Source of the DNA: Planctomycetota bacterium | GTDB lineage: Bacteria; Planctomycetota; PLA2; JAEUHO01 | Assembly (NCBI GenBank): GCA_029259775.1 | Contig: JAJDEN010000017.1 | Location: 1 to 35,091 of the forward strand | Direction: 5' to 3' | DNA: 35,091 nt | Part shown: positions 1 to 7,366 of the stretch, piece after piece | How the letters are laid out: every line of letters starts with the position of its first letter | Numbering within the stretch: the first letter of the stretch is position 1 | Notes under the pieces: model-generated | Databases searched by the model: none | What the model saw: the letters and a program-made list of their open reading frames with translations, nothing else | Told to the model about the DNA's origin: nothing | Program-made: the position numbers and the translations under genes

Positions 1-226
1 CTAGTCCCTGCATGGCCTGGAGGCGCAACTTCGCAAGGACCTCTGCAGCGCGACGACGCTCACGGATGTCGGCGCTGTCGTCTCCCGCAATCTTCACCAG
101 CACGATCAGGTCCACCGAGTGCTGGAACGCGGGGGAGTTCAAGTAGGCGCGGTAGGCCTCGATCGTTGCCTTGGCCTCGCGCTCGAGGTCGGCGGGCTCC
201 GGTCCCACGGAACGGGCGCCAGTCAC
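1..226 (-). CDS. Small protein of unknown function, 3' end beyond window
   Basis: The leftward frame opens with GTG at 226 and stays open to the window edge, giving 75 visible residues. Its start overlaps the TGA of the DUF1937-like gene in a GTGA arrangement (223-226), which is strong evidence for translation as the third gene of a coupled leftward operon. The visible part is charged and mainly helical, with an acidic N-terminus followed by a stretch rich in Ala, Arg and Leu, and no signal peptide or membrane segment. Its position after a phage-type methyltransferase would suit a small packaging or regulatory phage protein. No family was recognised and that role is inference. Confidence 0.6.
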   Translation of the reverse strand, partial: MTGARSVGPEPADLEREAKATIEAYRAYLNSPAFQHSVDLIVLVKIAGDDSADIRERRRAAEVLAKLRLQAMQGL

Positions 227-567
227 GACGCCTCCAGCGGTGCGCCTTCTGCTGCATCGAGGTGAACAGGCAGACCCAGTGAACGTGCGATGACGATCTC
301 AGCGCGCACGCCCTCGCTCTCCTGCCAGCCCGGAAGGGCCAACACGACCAGCGCGTCGCAACGCTGGAGCATGGCGCGGTTGTGATCGGCCCAGAACATC
401 CAGTCGCCGGGAAGCCCACGCTCAGCCAGAGCATGGCTGTGGGCAATCGGGCTGTAGACCAATGCGCCGTCCTGCAACATGCGGGCGGTGCGGTCGCAGG
501 CTGCCTCGTAGCGCGCCTTGCGAATGAGCGGGTCGGGATCCGAGTAGGGCGAAGCGAGGTAGATCAC
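223..567 (-). CDS. DUF1937-like protein (nucleoside deoxyribosyltransferase-like fold)
   Basis: A 114-residue protein. It begins with the hallmark IYLASPYS segment. The middle has a G-x-x-VYSPI-H-SH-like stretch, and the second half has DHNRAMLQRCDALVVL followed by LPGWQESEGVRAEI. This order of blocks is typical of DUF1937 proteins, which are related to nucleoside 2-deoxyribosyltransferases and are common in phages. The real biochemical activity is not established. I chose GTG at 567 because it overlaps the methyltransferase TGA (GTGA, 564-567) and falls exactly at the conserved N-terminus; the longer open frame upstream is only a shadow of the methyltransferase. The downstream gene starts with the same kind of overlap at 223-226, so the three are translationally coupled. 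Confidence 0.8.
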   Translation of the reverse strand: MIYLASPYSDPDPLIRKARYEAACDRTARMLQDGALVYSPIAHSHALAERGLPGDWMFWADHNRAMLQRCDALVVLALPGWQESEGVRAEIVIARSLGLPVHLDAAEGAPLEAS

Positions 568-1919
568 GCCGGAGTCTCCGCCGACACGCGCTCCGCCTTG
601 TTGCCCGTAACCTGCTCGTAGCGCTGGACGATGACGTCTGCGTACAAGCAGTCCAACTCCATGAGGTAGGCGTTGCGGTTGGTGGTTTCGGCGGCAATGA
701 GCGTCGATCCGCTGCCTCCGAAGAGATCCAAGACGTTCTCGCCTGGCACGCTGCTGTACGTGATCGCACGCACGGCAAGCTCCACGGGCTTCTCGGTCAG
801 ATGCACCATCGACTGGGGGTTGACCTTCTTGACCGGCCAGAGATCCGGCACGTTGGCCGGTCCGTGGAACTGATGCGCTGCGCCCTTCTTCCAACCGTAG
901 AACGCCCATTCGTGCGCACCCATGAAGTCCTTGCGCGTAAGGACGGGATGCTGCTTGTCCCAGATGATGGCTTGGGAGAAGTACAGGTCGGCCTCCGCGA
1001 GCGCCGCCGGGTAGTTCGCGCAGTTGGCGTAGCCACCCCAGATGTAGAAGGACCGGCCGGGGAGGAGTACACGCGAGGCGTTTCCGAACCAGGCGCGCAG
1101 GAGTTCGTCGAACGCCTCGTCCGTGACGAAGTCGTTCTCAAGCGGCCGGTCCTTGGCGCGCAGCTTCGCGTGCGTCGCATGACGCTTGCCTGGATGCCGC
1201 GCGACGTCGAGGCCCTGGTGGTGCGTCGCGCTGAACGACGACAGGCCCGCCGCGATGGCGTTGTTCGAGCGCGGCTCGACCTTGACGTTGTAGGGCGGAT
1301 CACAATTCAGCAGGTGAATAGGCGCACCGTCGAGCAGACGGTCGAGGTCCTCCACAGATCCGCTGTCACCGCACAGCAGCCGGTGCCGCCCCAGGATCCA
1401 CAGGTCGCCGGGCTTCGTGATCGCTTCCTCGGGCGGCTCCGGTACTGCGTCGAGATCCTGCTCGTCCTGCATCGCACGGATGGCCTCTTCGGCTTCGTGC
1501 GCGATGCGGCGCATCTCCTTGTCGTCGAAGCCCAGCGTCTGGAGCACATCGGGGGGGAGCTCCTGCAACTCATCGGAGAGCCGCACGAAGTCCCACTCCG
1601 CGAGTTCGGCCGTGCGGTTGTCCGCAATGGCGTAGCCGCGTGCGTCAGCGCCCTCGAGGTCGGTTGTGACGGCCGCGATCCGGTCCCATCCGAGGTGCTT
1701 GGCAGCGGCGAGCGTGCCGTTACCGGCGAGCACGGTGCCGTCCGGTGCAACGACGATCGGCTTCTGTTGGCCGAAGCGCGCGAGCGAGTCTGCGATGGCC
1801 TGGATGTTGCGGTCGTCGTGCGCGCGGGCGTTGTTTGCATCGAGTTCGAGGTCGGCCACGGGACGCAGGTGCGCGTCGAGGCCAGGGGCGTAGCGGGCGT
1901 TGGCGGAAGGGCGGACCAT
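564..1919 (-). CDS. ParB-like nuclease domain / DNA adenine or cytosine-N4 methyltransferase fusion
   Basis: A 451-residue DNA modification methylase of the two-domain type common in prophages. Residues 14-100 form a ParB/sulfiredoxin-like N-terminal domain, with NNARAHDDRNIQAIADSL and a PIVV...DGTVLAGNGTLAAAKHLG block. Residues 170-435 form an amino-methyltransferase domain with the catalytic motif DPPY at 207-210. The AdoMet-binding motif FGGSGST follows at 400-406, preceded by HLTEKPVEL. DPPY before FxGxG is the beta-class order for N6-adenine or N4-cytosine methylation. No restriction enzyme gene is adjacent, so an orphan methylase that protects or regulates the element is the likely role. 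The ATG at 1919 has GGAGGG about 10 nt upstream and lies 2 nt after the stop of a small ORF. The open frame continues upstream to 2177 but loses protein character. Confidence 0.9.
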   Translation of the reverse strand: MVRPSANARYAPGLDAHLRPVADLELDANNARAHDDRNIQAIADSLARFGQQKPIVVAPDGTVLAGNGTLAAAKHLGWDRIAAVTTDLEGADARGYAIADNRTAELAEWDFVRLSDELQELPPDVLQTLGFDDKEMRRIAHEAEEAIRAMQDEQDLDAVPEPPEEAITKPGDLWILGRHRLLCGDSGSVEDLDRLLDGAPIHLLNCDPPYNVKVEPRSNNAIAAGLSSFSATHHQGLDVARHPGKRHATHAKLRAKDRPLENDFVTDEAFDELLRAWFGNASRVLLPGRSFYIWGGYANCANYPAALAEADLYFSQAIIWDKQHPVLTRKDFMGAHEWAFYGWKKGAAHQFHGPANVPDLWPVKKVNPQSMVHLTEKPVELAVRAITYSSVPGENVLDLFGGSGSTLIAAETTNRNAYLMELDCLYADVIVQRYEQVTGNKAERVSAETPA

Positions 1920-1921
1920 CG

Positions 1922-2104
1922 CTACGAGTCCCTCCATGTCCTGGCGTGCATCTCGTGCTCGGGCATGTGGCGTGGCTTGCCCGGGTCCGGGCGCATCTCC
2001 ACCAGCGGGACATAGATGGCATCCACGGGCCTGCGCATTGGCTGCTGCCTGACTGTAGTGACTGGCTCGCGCGGTGAGTCGCGGCGCCGCTTCAGCGTAG
2101 GCAC
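1922..2104 (-). CDS. Small ORF upstream of the methyltransferase, ParB-like motif
   Basis: A 60-residue frame starting at GTG 2104 and ending with TAG 2 nt before the methyltransferase ATG. Its C-terminal half reads IYVPLVEMRPDPGKPRHMPE. This resembles the first strand and loop of ParB-like domains (V-P-x-x-x-I-x-P-x-P-x-N-x-R), yet the following methyltransferase has its own complete ParB-like domain. It could be a leader gene of the operon or the remnant of a duplicated ParB domain. The start lacks a well-placed ribosome binding site, so the exact N-terminus is uncertain. Confidence 0.4.
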   Translation of the reverse strand: MPTLKRRRDSPREPVTTVRQQPMRRPVDAIYVPLVEMRPDPGKPRHMPEHEMHARTWRDS

Positions 2105-2288
2105 CGCTGGGTGTTGTCATCCCTCCGGCTTCGGCCGCAGCTCCAGTTCCACGGCAACTGGCGTGTACCTGCGTCACCTCTCATGTCTGGTCGCCGCTGT
2201 ACTTTGAGCTGCTCGAACAGTCGCGACTTGTCGCCCCTCTACCTTGGGCGGGGTCGTAGCCGAGGAGCGCCGAGCAAGGAGCGCCACG

Positions 2289-3308
2289 ATGGCCATCCAC
2301 CCTGACGACGACAATGCGCCGGATGAGGCGGACGAGAGCGGTAGGTGGGTCAGGACTATCGAGCGGCTCTTTGAGTGGGCGAACGAGCTCTACGTGAACC
2401 CCACTCCTCCGATGATTCGTGAGGACGCGGTCTACATGAGTGGACTGATGCTCGCATTGGCAGGCACAGCCAAGCACGGAGAGAGCGGCAGACAGGGCGC
2501 ATCAGGGGCGATTGGCGTCCTTCGCTTCTCCGTGCTCAGCATGGCGCACTATCGCCCCGAGGAGATGGACTCGCCTGAGGCGAACGCGGTATTCGACGAC
2601 CTTGGACGATGGCTCGAAGAGATCTACCCGACCGATAATCCTAAGTACCCGAAGCGAGCCGCTGCCGTACGAGCGGAATGGGGCCGAGTACTGCCGACGA
2701 TTCTCGGTGACAGGCTGTGGCTGGGAAAGCTGCTGCGCGGCTACTCCGCGGCGGCGAGGAGGAACAACCGGGGTGGATTGAAGAGCATTGCTCAACAGGC
2801 GTGGCGTGCGGGAATGATCGATCCGAAGCTCGGTGATCTAACCGACCAGCTTCTCCTGCTTCTCGAAGCCAGGCGACATGGACTTGACGCACCTATGTCA
2901 CGCATGGCCGGAGGAGTTCTGCTCCCGTCCTTTGGCGATGCATTGGACGAACTGCGCCGAGAGATGCGCGGGGACTCCGCTGTACCGCTTGAGCTGGCGG
3001 ATGCGGAGGCTGATGTCATCGATGCTGTCGATCAAGATCAGCAGCTTCGAGAGCATCGTGAGAGGCTGCGCCTGCAGGGGTTGATCGAGAGTTTCCCGCG
3101 CAGACGAGGACGATCCGCATATGCCAGGGCGGTCGCCGACAATGCCTGGCGCCTGTGTTGTGACAACGACCCGTCGGCATTGGCGGACGAACTCGGCGTG
3201 GCTGCTCGCCCGATGAGACGTGAATGGCAGCGGCACCTCGAGAGGATGCGCAACGATCCCAAGCTGGGGCCAACCGTAAGGGCCATGTACCCGGGTCCAG
3301 GCGCGTAG
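2289..3308 (+). CDS. Element-encoded protein of unknown function
   Basis: A 339-residue soluble protein that I do not recognise. The N-terminus is acidic and the middle is mainly helical. The C-terminal third contains RRRGRSAYARAVADNAW and DPSALADELGVAARPMRREW, which reads like a helix-turn-helix segment, so DNA binding is possible. I chose ATG 2289 because AAGGAG lies 7 nt upstream; the frame extends to 2244 but that part is not protein-like. It is the first gene of the rightward block, divergent from the methyltransferase operon across 2105-2288, a region that probably holds both promoters. It precedes two small DNA-binding proteins and the replication primase, suggesting a role in element replication or control (inference). 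Confidence 0.7.
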   Translation: MAIHPDDDNAPDEADESGRWVRTIERLFEWANELYVNPTPPMIREDAVYMSGLMLALAGTAKHGESGRQGASGAIGVLRFSVLSMAHYRPEEMDSPEANAVFDDLGRWLEEIYPTDNPKYPKRAAAVRAEWGRVLPTILGDRLWLGKLLRGYSAAARRNNRGGLKSIAQQAWRAGMIDPKLGDLTDQLLLLLEARRHGLDAPMSRMAGGVLLPSFGDALDELRREMRGDSAVPLELADAEADVIDAVDQDQQLREHRERLRLQGLIESFPRRRGRSAYARAVADNAWRLCCDNDPSALADELGVAARPMRREWQRHLERMRNDPKLGPTVRAMYPGPGA

Positions 3309-3353
3309 GCATGGATTTTCGGTCCGCGACAGAGCCGCTGTGGCCCTGTCTAT

Positions 3354-3599
3354 ATGACCAAGGAAACTCATCTCCATCTCAGGCGAGCCGCACTGCCTGA
3401 GCTACTCTTCATTCCCGACCTAGCTCTTGCTCTCGGCGGCGTATCCAAGTCGGCAGCACGACGCGCGCTTCTCGCAGGGGACTGCGGCCCATTCCTGCGG
3501 ATTGGCCGGCGCATGGCCGTGCGGCGCGAGTCATTTTTGGCTGCGCTGGCAGAGCGGGAGCGCGGCCCGTCTCGGGATCGGGAAGGGGGTGTGCTGTGA
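3354..3599 (+). CDS. Small DNA-binding protein, excisionase-like
   Basis: An 81-residue protein. The segment LGGVSKSAARRALLAGDCGPFLRIGRRMAVRRESFLAALAERE follows the pattern of MerR-like or excisionase winged-helix domains, in which a short helix-turn-helix is followed by a strand pair and the R-x-x-F-L-A-x-L ending. Its stop codon overlaps the GTG of the next gene (GTGA, 3596-3599), and that gene encodes a second protein of the same general type. Such tandem small regulators before a replication gene are typical of integrative elements, where they control excision or copy number. Which of the two is the true excisionase cannot be told from the sequence. No clear ribosome binding site precedes ATG 3354. 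Confidence 0.65.
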   Translation: MTKETHLHLRRAALPELLFIPDLALALGGVSKSAARRALLAGDCGPFLRIGRRMAVRRESFLAALAERERGPSRDREGGVL

Positions 3600-3790
3600 G
3601 CACTCCCAAGCACTCCCGGCTCCTGAGAATCAAGGCCGTGGCCGAGGAGTACCTGGACTGCTCCGTTCGGCAGGTCTGGCACCTGATTGCCCTCGGACAC
3701 CTTGAGAAGCTCAAGATCGGCACCCGCTCGACCCGCGTGACGGAGGAGTCTGTCCTCCGCTTCATCGAATCATGCCGGAAGGGCGCGTAA
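3596..3790 (+). CDS. Excisionase-family DNA-binding protein (HTH_17-like)
   Basis: A 64-residue basic protein with the arrangement IKAVAEEYLDCSVRQVWHLI, then GHLEKLKIGTRSTRVTEESV and FI. This matches the helix-turn-helix plus wing of HTH_17/MerR-like excisionases, in which an A-E-Y-L-x-x-S helix is followed by a G-x-L-x-x-x-K-x-G-x-R-x-x-R wing. It starts with GTG inside the stop of the preceding gene (GTGA overlap) and ends 3 nt before the GTG of the primase, so the three are probably one transcript. The likely role is directing the tyrosine recombinase encoded 3.6 kb downstream, or repressing the early promoter. Confidence 0.75.
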   Translation: MSTPKHSRLLRIKAVAEEYLDCSVRQVWHLIALGHLEKLKIGTRSTRVTEESVLRFIESCRKGA

Positions 3791-3793
3791 GTC

Positions 3794-6712
3794 GTGGCTG
3801 CGCACGACCACGTCGAACTCCTAACGGTGCTGCTTGGCCCCAAGCCCGAGACCGAGGCGGTGGTCTTCGTCGCCACCAACCACCCGCCGACTCGAGATGC
3901 CGGGCCTGGGACATGGACCCAGTGCCAGTTTCGGTCCATAGCGCTGGCCGCCGAGTACCTGGAAAAGGCAGCACCGAACGCCGAGACGTACTGCGCCTGC
4001 GCTTGGTTCAGGGGTAGTGGCGGCCGGCAGAAGGTCAACGTCATCGCCAAGCGCACGATCTGCGCGGACATCGACGACAAGGCCATGCCCGGACGCACGC
4101 CAGAGGAGCGTCACCGTCAGGCGCGGTCGCTCGCGGGCTCCGTTCCCGCACCCTCCATCCTCATCGACTCAGGGGGTGGATTCCACCCGCACCTCCTACT
4201 GCCCGACGGCGAGAGGCTCGAGGACTTCGGCGACCAGGACGACGGCCGGCGCCACGTCGAGATGCTCGGCATCGCCTTCCGGCTCTACCTGGAGGACCGT
4301 GCGCAGGAGATCGTTGGCTCCCGCGTCACACTTGACGTTACCGACGGCGCCGAGCGCTGCTGGCGCGCACCGGGCAGCCTCAACATGAAGGCGCCGGGCA
4401 ACGAGAAGGCCTTGACCGCGGATCGTTCTGCTTGCCGGCCGGTGCGCCTCGTTGCTCCGGCGCGAGCCTCCGCCCTCCCCTCCGTCGCCGCGGCCGACCT
4501 GTCGTTCTTGCAGCCGTTCATGGGACGGGCCGAGGAGCTCTGGGACGAGCGTGAGGCCAAGAATCGGGGAGGCGTGGCGACACGCGCTCCCGCAGAGCCC
4601 AACAAATACGCATCGAACGTAGCGAGTGTCGCCGTCGCCAACGAAGGCGATGTGCACTTCACACCGAAACTGCTCGAATCAAGGTTGCAAGCGAAGTGGC
4701 CCATGGACGACGGTGGGGACCAGAGCAAGCACGACATGGCCGTCGCGAGTTCCCTGGCCGAGCAGGGGTGGGCACCCGAGGTGGCGACGGCCGCCATCCT
4801 CCTGCGCCGCAGCCTGCTGTCCGCCGCCGCTGACCGCGCCAAAGGCCTGCGTCCTGACTACCTCCGGCGCACATGCCATGCTTCCTATGCGAAGGCCGGT
4901 CCCGCACAGGAGAGCCGTGCGCTCCGGCATCAACGTCCGTTTCCCGTAGCCGCGCTCCCGAAGCTGATCGCGAGGTACGTCCGCGCGGCGGCGCTCTCCC
5001 TATCTTGCGCCGTCGAGGCCTTGGTGCTCCCTCTCTTGACTGCCTTGGGTGCGGCCATCGCGAACTCCAGGCGCATCCAGATCAAGCCTGACTGGCGAGA
5101 GCCCCCGCTCCTCTGGTCCCTTGTGGTCATGCCCTCAGGCACGCTCAAGACGCCGGCGCAAAACGTAGTGCTCGGTCCCTACCGGCAGCGCCAGACGGAC
5201 CGGTTCCACGCCTTCAAGAAGGCCATGCGGCAGTTCAAGGCAGACGAGGAGAAACACAAGCTGGAGTCGCGCGCCTGGGAGAAGGAGATGGGCGACGATC
5301 CCTCACGCGCGGCATGGAAGGGCAATCAGCCCGAGCCTCCCACCGCACCGACGCTGCTCCGCTGCCTTGTATCCGACATCACAGTGGAGGCCCTGGCCGC
5401 CCTGCTGAGTGAGAACCCGCGCGGGGTGCTGCTGGAGCGCGACGAACTGGGTGCGTGGTTTGACAGCTTCGGCACCTACAAGGGCGGGCGTGGCGGCGAT
5501 CTACAGGCGTGGCTAAGCATCCACAACGCCGGCCCGATCCTCGTCGATCGGAAGGGAAACCGAGAGACGCTGCACGTTGAGAGCGCCTTCGTGGGGCTGT
5601 GTGGCGGCATCCAGCCTGATGCACTGCGGCGCGTGCTCACCGACGCGTTTGTGGAGTGCGGCCTCATCGCGCGCTTCTTGCTCGCCATGCCCAAGCCCCA
5701 CCCCAAGCAGTGGTCCGAGGCTAGCATTCCGAGTCGCGTGAAGAGCGCCATGCAACGGCTCTTTGATCGGCTGTTTGGTCTGAAGGGAACGCTCTGTGAC
5801 TCGGGCCGCTACCGCCCGACGGACCTACCGCTCTCAGCGGATGCGAAGGCGCTGTGGGTGAAGCGCTTCACTCACTTTGCCCACCGGCAGCATCGCCACG
5901 CTCACGACCCCGCTGTCGGGCCCGCCCTCTCCAAGCTCGAGGCCTACACGGCTCGGTTCGCGTTGATCATCGAGATCGTTGCTCATGCGAGCGAGGACGA
6001 GCAGGGTGATGCGCCGACGTGCATCAGTGTCGCCTCGGTTGCCTCCGCCATCGAACTCACGGACTGGTTTGCTGACGAAGCCATCCGGGTCTACGCCCGA
6101 CTTCGGGAGACGAAGGAGGATCGCCAGACGCGTGAGTTCGTGGGCTGGATCGAGGGCCGTGGAGGCAAGACCACGGCGCGGGAGGTTCAGCGGATGGGCC
6201 CGCGCCGATTGCGCGGTTCCTCGGATGCCGCACGTGATGCACTGGCCCAGCTTGTGAAAGCTGGCTGGGGGTACTGGTGGCTACGGCCTGCTCCCAAGAC
6301 AGGTGGCCGCGCGAAAACGGAGTTCGCACTCCGTGGCGACGGCGACACTCGCCCTGACGAAGCCCCATTCGTTGCGGGTTTGGAGGAGCGAGTGTCGCCA
6401 GGGGGGGCGGAAAACGGCGGCGACGACGAGCTCGAACGCGGTAGCGGCGGGTGCGCCGCGCCGCCTCGGCACGCCCCTGTTCCCGGCCATCAGTCAGCCC
6501 CGAGCCATCCAACGCCAGCGGAGGTCGCCAACGACGTAGCCGCGCAGTTCGGCGGTGAGGTCCTGTGGGTGCGCCCGGTGGAGCCCCCCGGGAACTCGGA
6601 GCCGGGCCCATGCCCCGCCTGTCGCGGCACCGACTTCTGGGCGAGCCGTTGGCGCGACCGCGTCTGTCGTCGTTGCCATCCACCGGCCCCTGGCGCGGAG
6701 GTGACGTCATGA
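3794..6712 (+). CDS. Replication protein: AEP-type primase-like N-terminus with DUF3987 helicase-like domain and C-terminal zinc ribbon
   Basis: A 972-residue protein. Residues 30-230 look like the RepB/AEP primase module of plasmids and phages: an acidic CADIDD motif near 90-95, then ILIDSGGGFHPHLLLPD at 122-138. Residues 380-690 match DUF3987, a P-loop helicase-like module. They include a Walker A-like region MPSGTLKTP near 445 and a Walker B-like VLLERDELGAWF near 545-556. The P-loop is unusual, because the usual G-x-G-K-T/S reads S-G-T-L-K-T, so ATP use may be altered. The C-terminus has two CxxC-type pairs (CPAC near 939, CRRC near 957), a probable zinc ribbon. Residues 820-930 are a low-complexity linker. 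The start GTG 3794 follows the upstream stop by 3 nt. The role is probably replication initiation of the element. Confidence 0.8.
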   Translation: MAAHDHVELLTVLLGPKPETEAVVFVATNHPPTRDAGPGTWTQCQFRSIALAAEYLEKAAPNAETYCACAWFRGSGGRQKVNVIAKRTICADIDDKAMPGRTPEERHRQARSLAGSVPAPSILIDSGGGFHPHLLLPDGERLEDFGDQDDGRRHVEMLGIAFRLYLEDRAQEIVGSRVTLDVTDGAERCWRAPGSLNMKAPGNEKALTADRSACRPVRLVAPARASALPSVAAADLSFLQPFMGRAEELWDEREAKNRGGVATRAPAEPNKYASNVASVAVANEGDVHFTPKLLESRLQAKWPMDDGGDQSKHDMAVASSLAEQGWAPEVATAAILLRRSLLSAAADRAKGLRPDYLRRTCHASYAKAGPAQESRALRHQRPFPVAALPKLIARYVRAAALSLSCAVEALVLPLLTALGAAIANSRRIQIKPDWREPPLLWSLVVMPSGTLKTPAQNVVLGPYRQRQTDRFHAFKKAMRQFKADEEKHKLESRAWEKEMGDDPSRAAWKGNQPEPPTAPTLLRCLVSDITVEALAALLSENPRGVLLERDELGAWFDSFGTYKGGRGGDLQAWLSIHNAGPILVDRKGNRETLHVESAFVGLCGGIQPDALRRVLTDAFVECGLIARFLLAMPKPHPKQWSEASIPSRVKSAMQRLFDRLFGLKGTLCDSGRYRPTDLPLSADAKALWVKRFTHFAHRQHRHAHDPAVGPALSKLEAYTARFALIIEIVAHASEDEQGDAPTCISVASVASAIELTDWFADEAIRVYARLRETKEDRQTREFVGWIEGRGGKTTAREVQRMGPRRLRGSSDAARDALAQLVKAGWGYWWLRPAPKTGGRAKTEFALRGDGDTRPDEAPFVAGLEERVSPGGAENGGDDELERGSGGCAAPPRHAPVPGHQSAPSHPTPAEVANDVAAQFGGEVLWVRPVEPPGNSEPGPCPACRGTDFWASRWRDRVCRRCHPPAPGAEVTS

Positions 6713-6849
6713 CGCGCCTCTGGCCGTGGCTGCGTGCCCGTCGCCCCGGCGCGCCCCGTCAGGTCACCACGTTTCCGCGCCCTGGGCTGCGCACCGCATT
6801 GGCCGCGGCCCGACAACCAACCTGCAGCGAGGAGTTCCCACATGTGTAG
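6709..6849 (+). CDS. Small basic ORF coupled to the primase gene
   Basis: A 46-residue frame whose ATG overlaps the primase TGA (ATGA, 6709-6712) and whose stop lies inside the beginning of the next gene. The product is strongly basic (LRARRP near the start) and ends with a Cys-containing tail. No family was recognised. The tight overlaps on both sides favour translation, but the composition would also fit chance coding, so confidence is limited. Confidence 0.4.
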   Translation: MTRLWPWLRARRPGAPRQVTTFPRPGLRTALAAARQPTCSEEFPHV

Positions 6850-7186
6850 CGAGCACTCGACGTCCATCTTGATCGTCGTTCAGCCCGGCGGCGCAGGGAG
6901 GCCTGTCACAGCGCGGGACCGCGAGCGCATCCGTGAAGCCGTCCTGGGTCTTCAGCGCACCTCTCCCGTGTCTTCGCCCGACGCGCTGCCGAGCGACGAA
7001 GAACTCGACGAGGCTGTATCAGCCGCTCGGCGTCTTGCCCCGTTCGTCGCGCAAACTCTGTCGCCCGAGGACCTGGAGCAGTCTCCTGAACCCGGTTCAC
7101 GGACGTTCTTCGTCGATGTCCAGGGGCGCATTCTGGCCACTCGGGACACCCCGTTCCCGGGGGAGGAGCCGGGGGCCGCGTCGTGA
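6842..7186 (+). CDS. Small soluble protein of unknown function
   Basis: A 114-residue acidic protein. ATG 6842 is preceded by GAGGAG about 8 nt upstream. The protein has a short hydrophobic strand near residues 8-13 (SILIVV), a helical acidic middle (SDEELDEAVSAARRLAPFV) and a C-terminal strand segment FFVDVQGRIL. No family was recognised. It overlaps the preceding small ORF and lies between the primase and the integrase, a typical position for accessory genes of integrative elements. Confidence 0.6.
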   Translation: MCSEHSTSILIVVQPGGAGRPVTARDRERIREAVLGLQRTSPVSSPDALPSDEELDEAVSAARRLAPFVAQTLSPEDLEQSPEPGSRTFFVDVQGRILATRDTPFPGEEPGAAS

Positions 7187-7347
7187 TGGCGCAGCTAGGG
7201 CATCTGCCCAGCCAGCCGTGCCGCGCAGCTCTGGCCGTGTCGGGCCTGCTCCGAATCGCAGGCAGACATGACTGGATGTGTCTCGCGAACAGAGCGTGTG
7301 TGTGTCTCCGCGGCGGGATCGGCCTGCCGGGAAGGAGATGGCGATGA
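7186..7347 (+). CDS. Possible small ORF between accessory gene and integrase
   Basis: A 53-residue frame whose ATG (7186) overlaps the stop of the preceding gene and whose TGA (7345-7347) overlaps a second ATG. That ATG at 7344 opens an 8-codon frame ending at 7369 with a TGA overlapping the integrase GTG. The chain of overlaps suggests translational coupling into the integrase. The peptide is Cys- and Arg-rich and resembles no family I know, so it may be only a leader. Confidence 0.3.
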   Translation: MAQLGHLPSQPCRAALAVSGLLRIAGRHDWMCLANRACVCLRGGIGLPGRRWR

Positions 7348-7366
7348 CGATCAAGGGCGGTGCCAA

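Noticed and set aside
568..909. N-terminal extension of the DUF1937-like protein
   Set aside because: It lies inside the methyltransferase in another frame; the GTGA overlap gives the real start.
801..2015. Long rightward frame opposite the methyltransferase
   Set aside because: Mirror frame of a strongly biased GC-rich gene; rich in Arg/Val and lacking motifs.
1920..2177. Methyltransferase start at 2177 or 2120
   Set aside because: The added residues are Ala/Gly/Arg-rich and lack conservation features; the GGAGGG-preceded ATG at 1919 is better.
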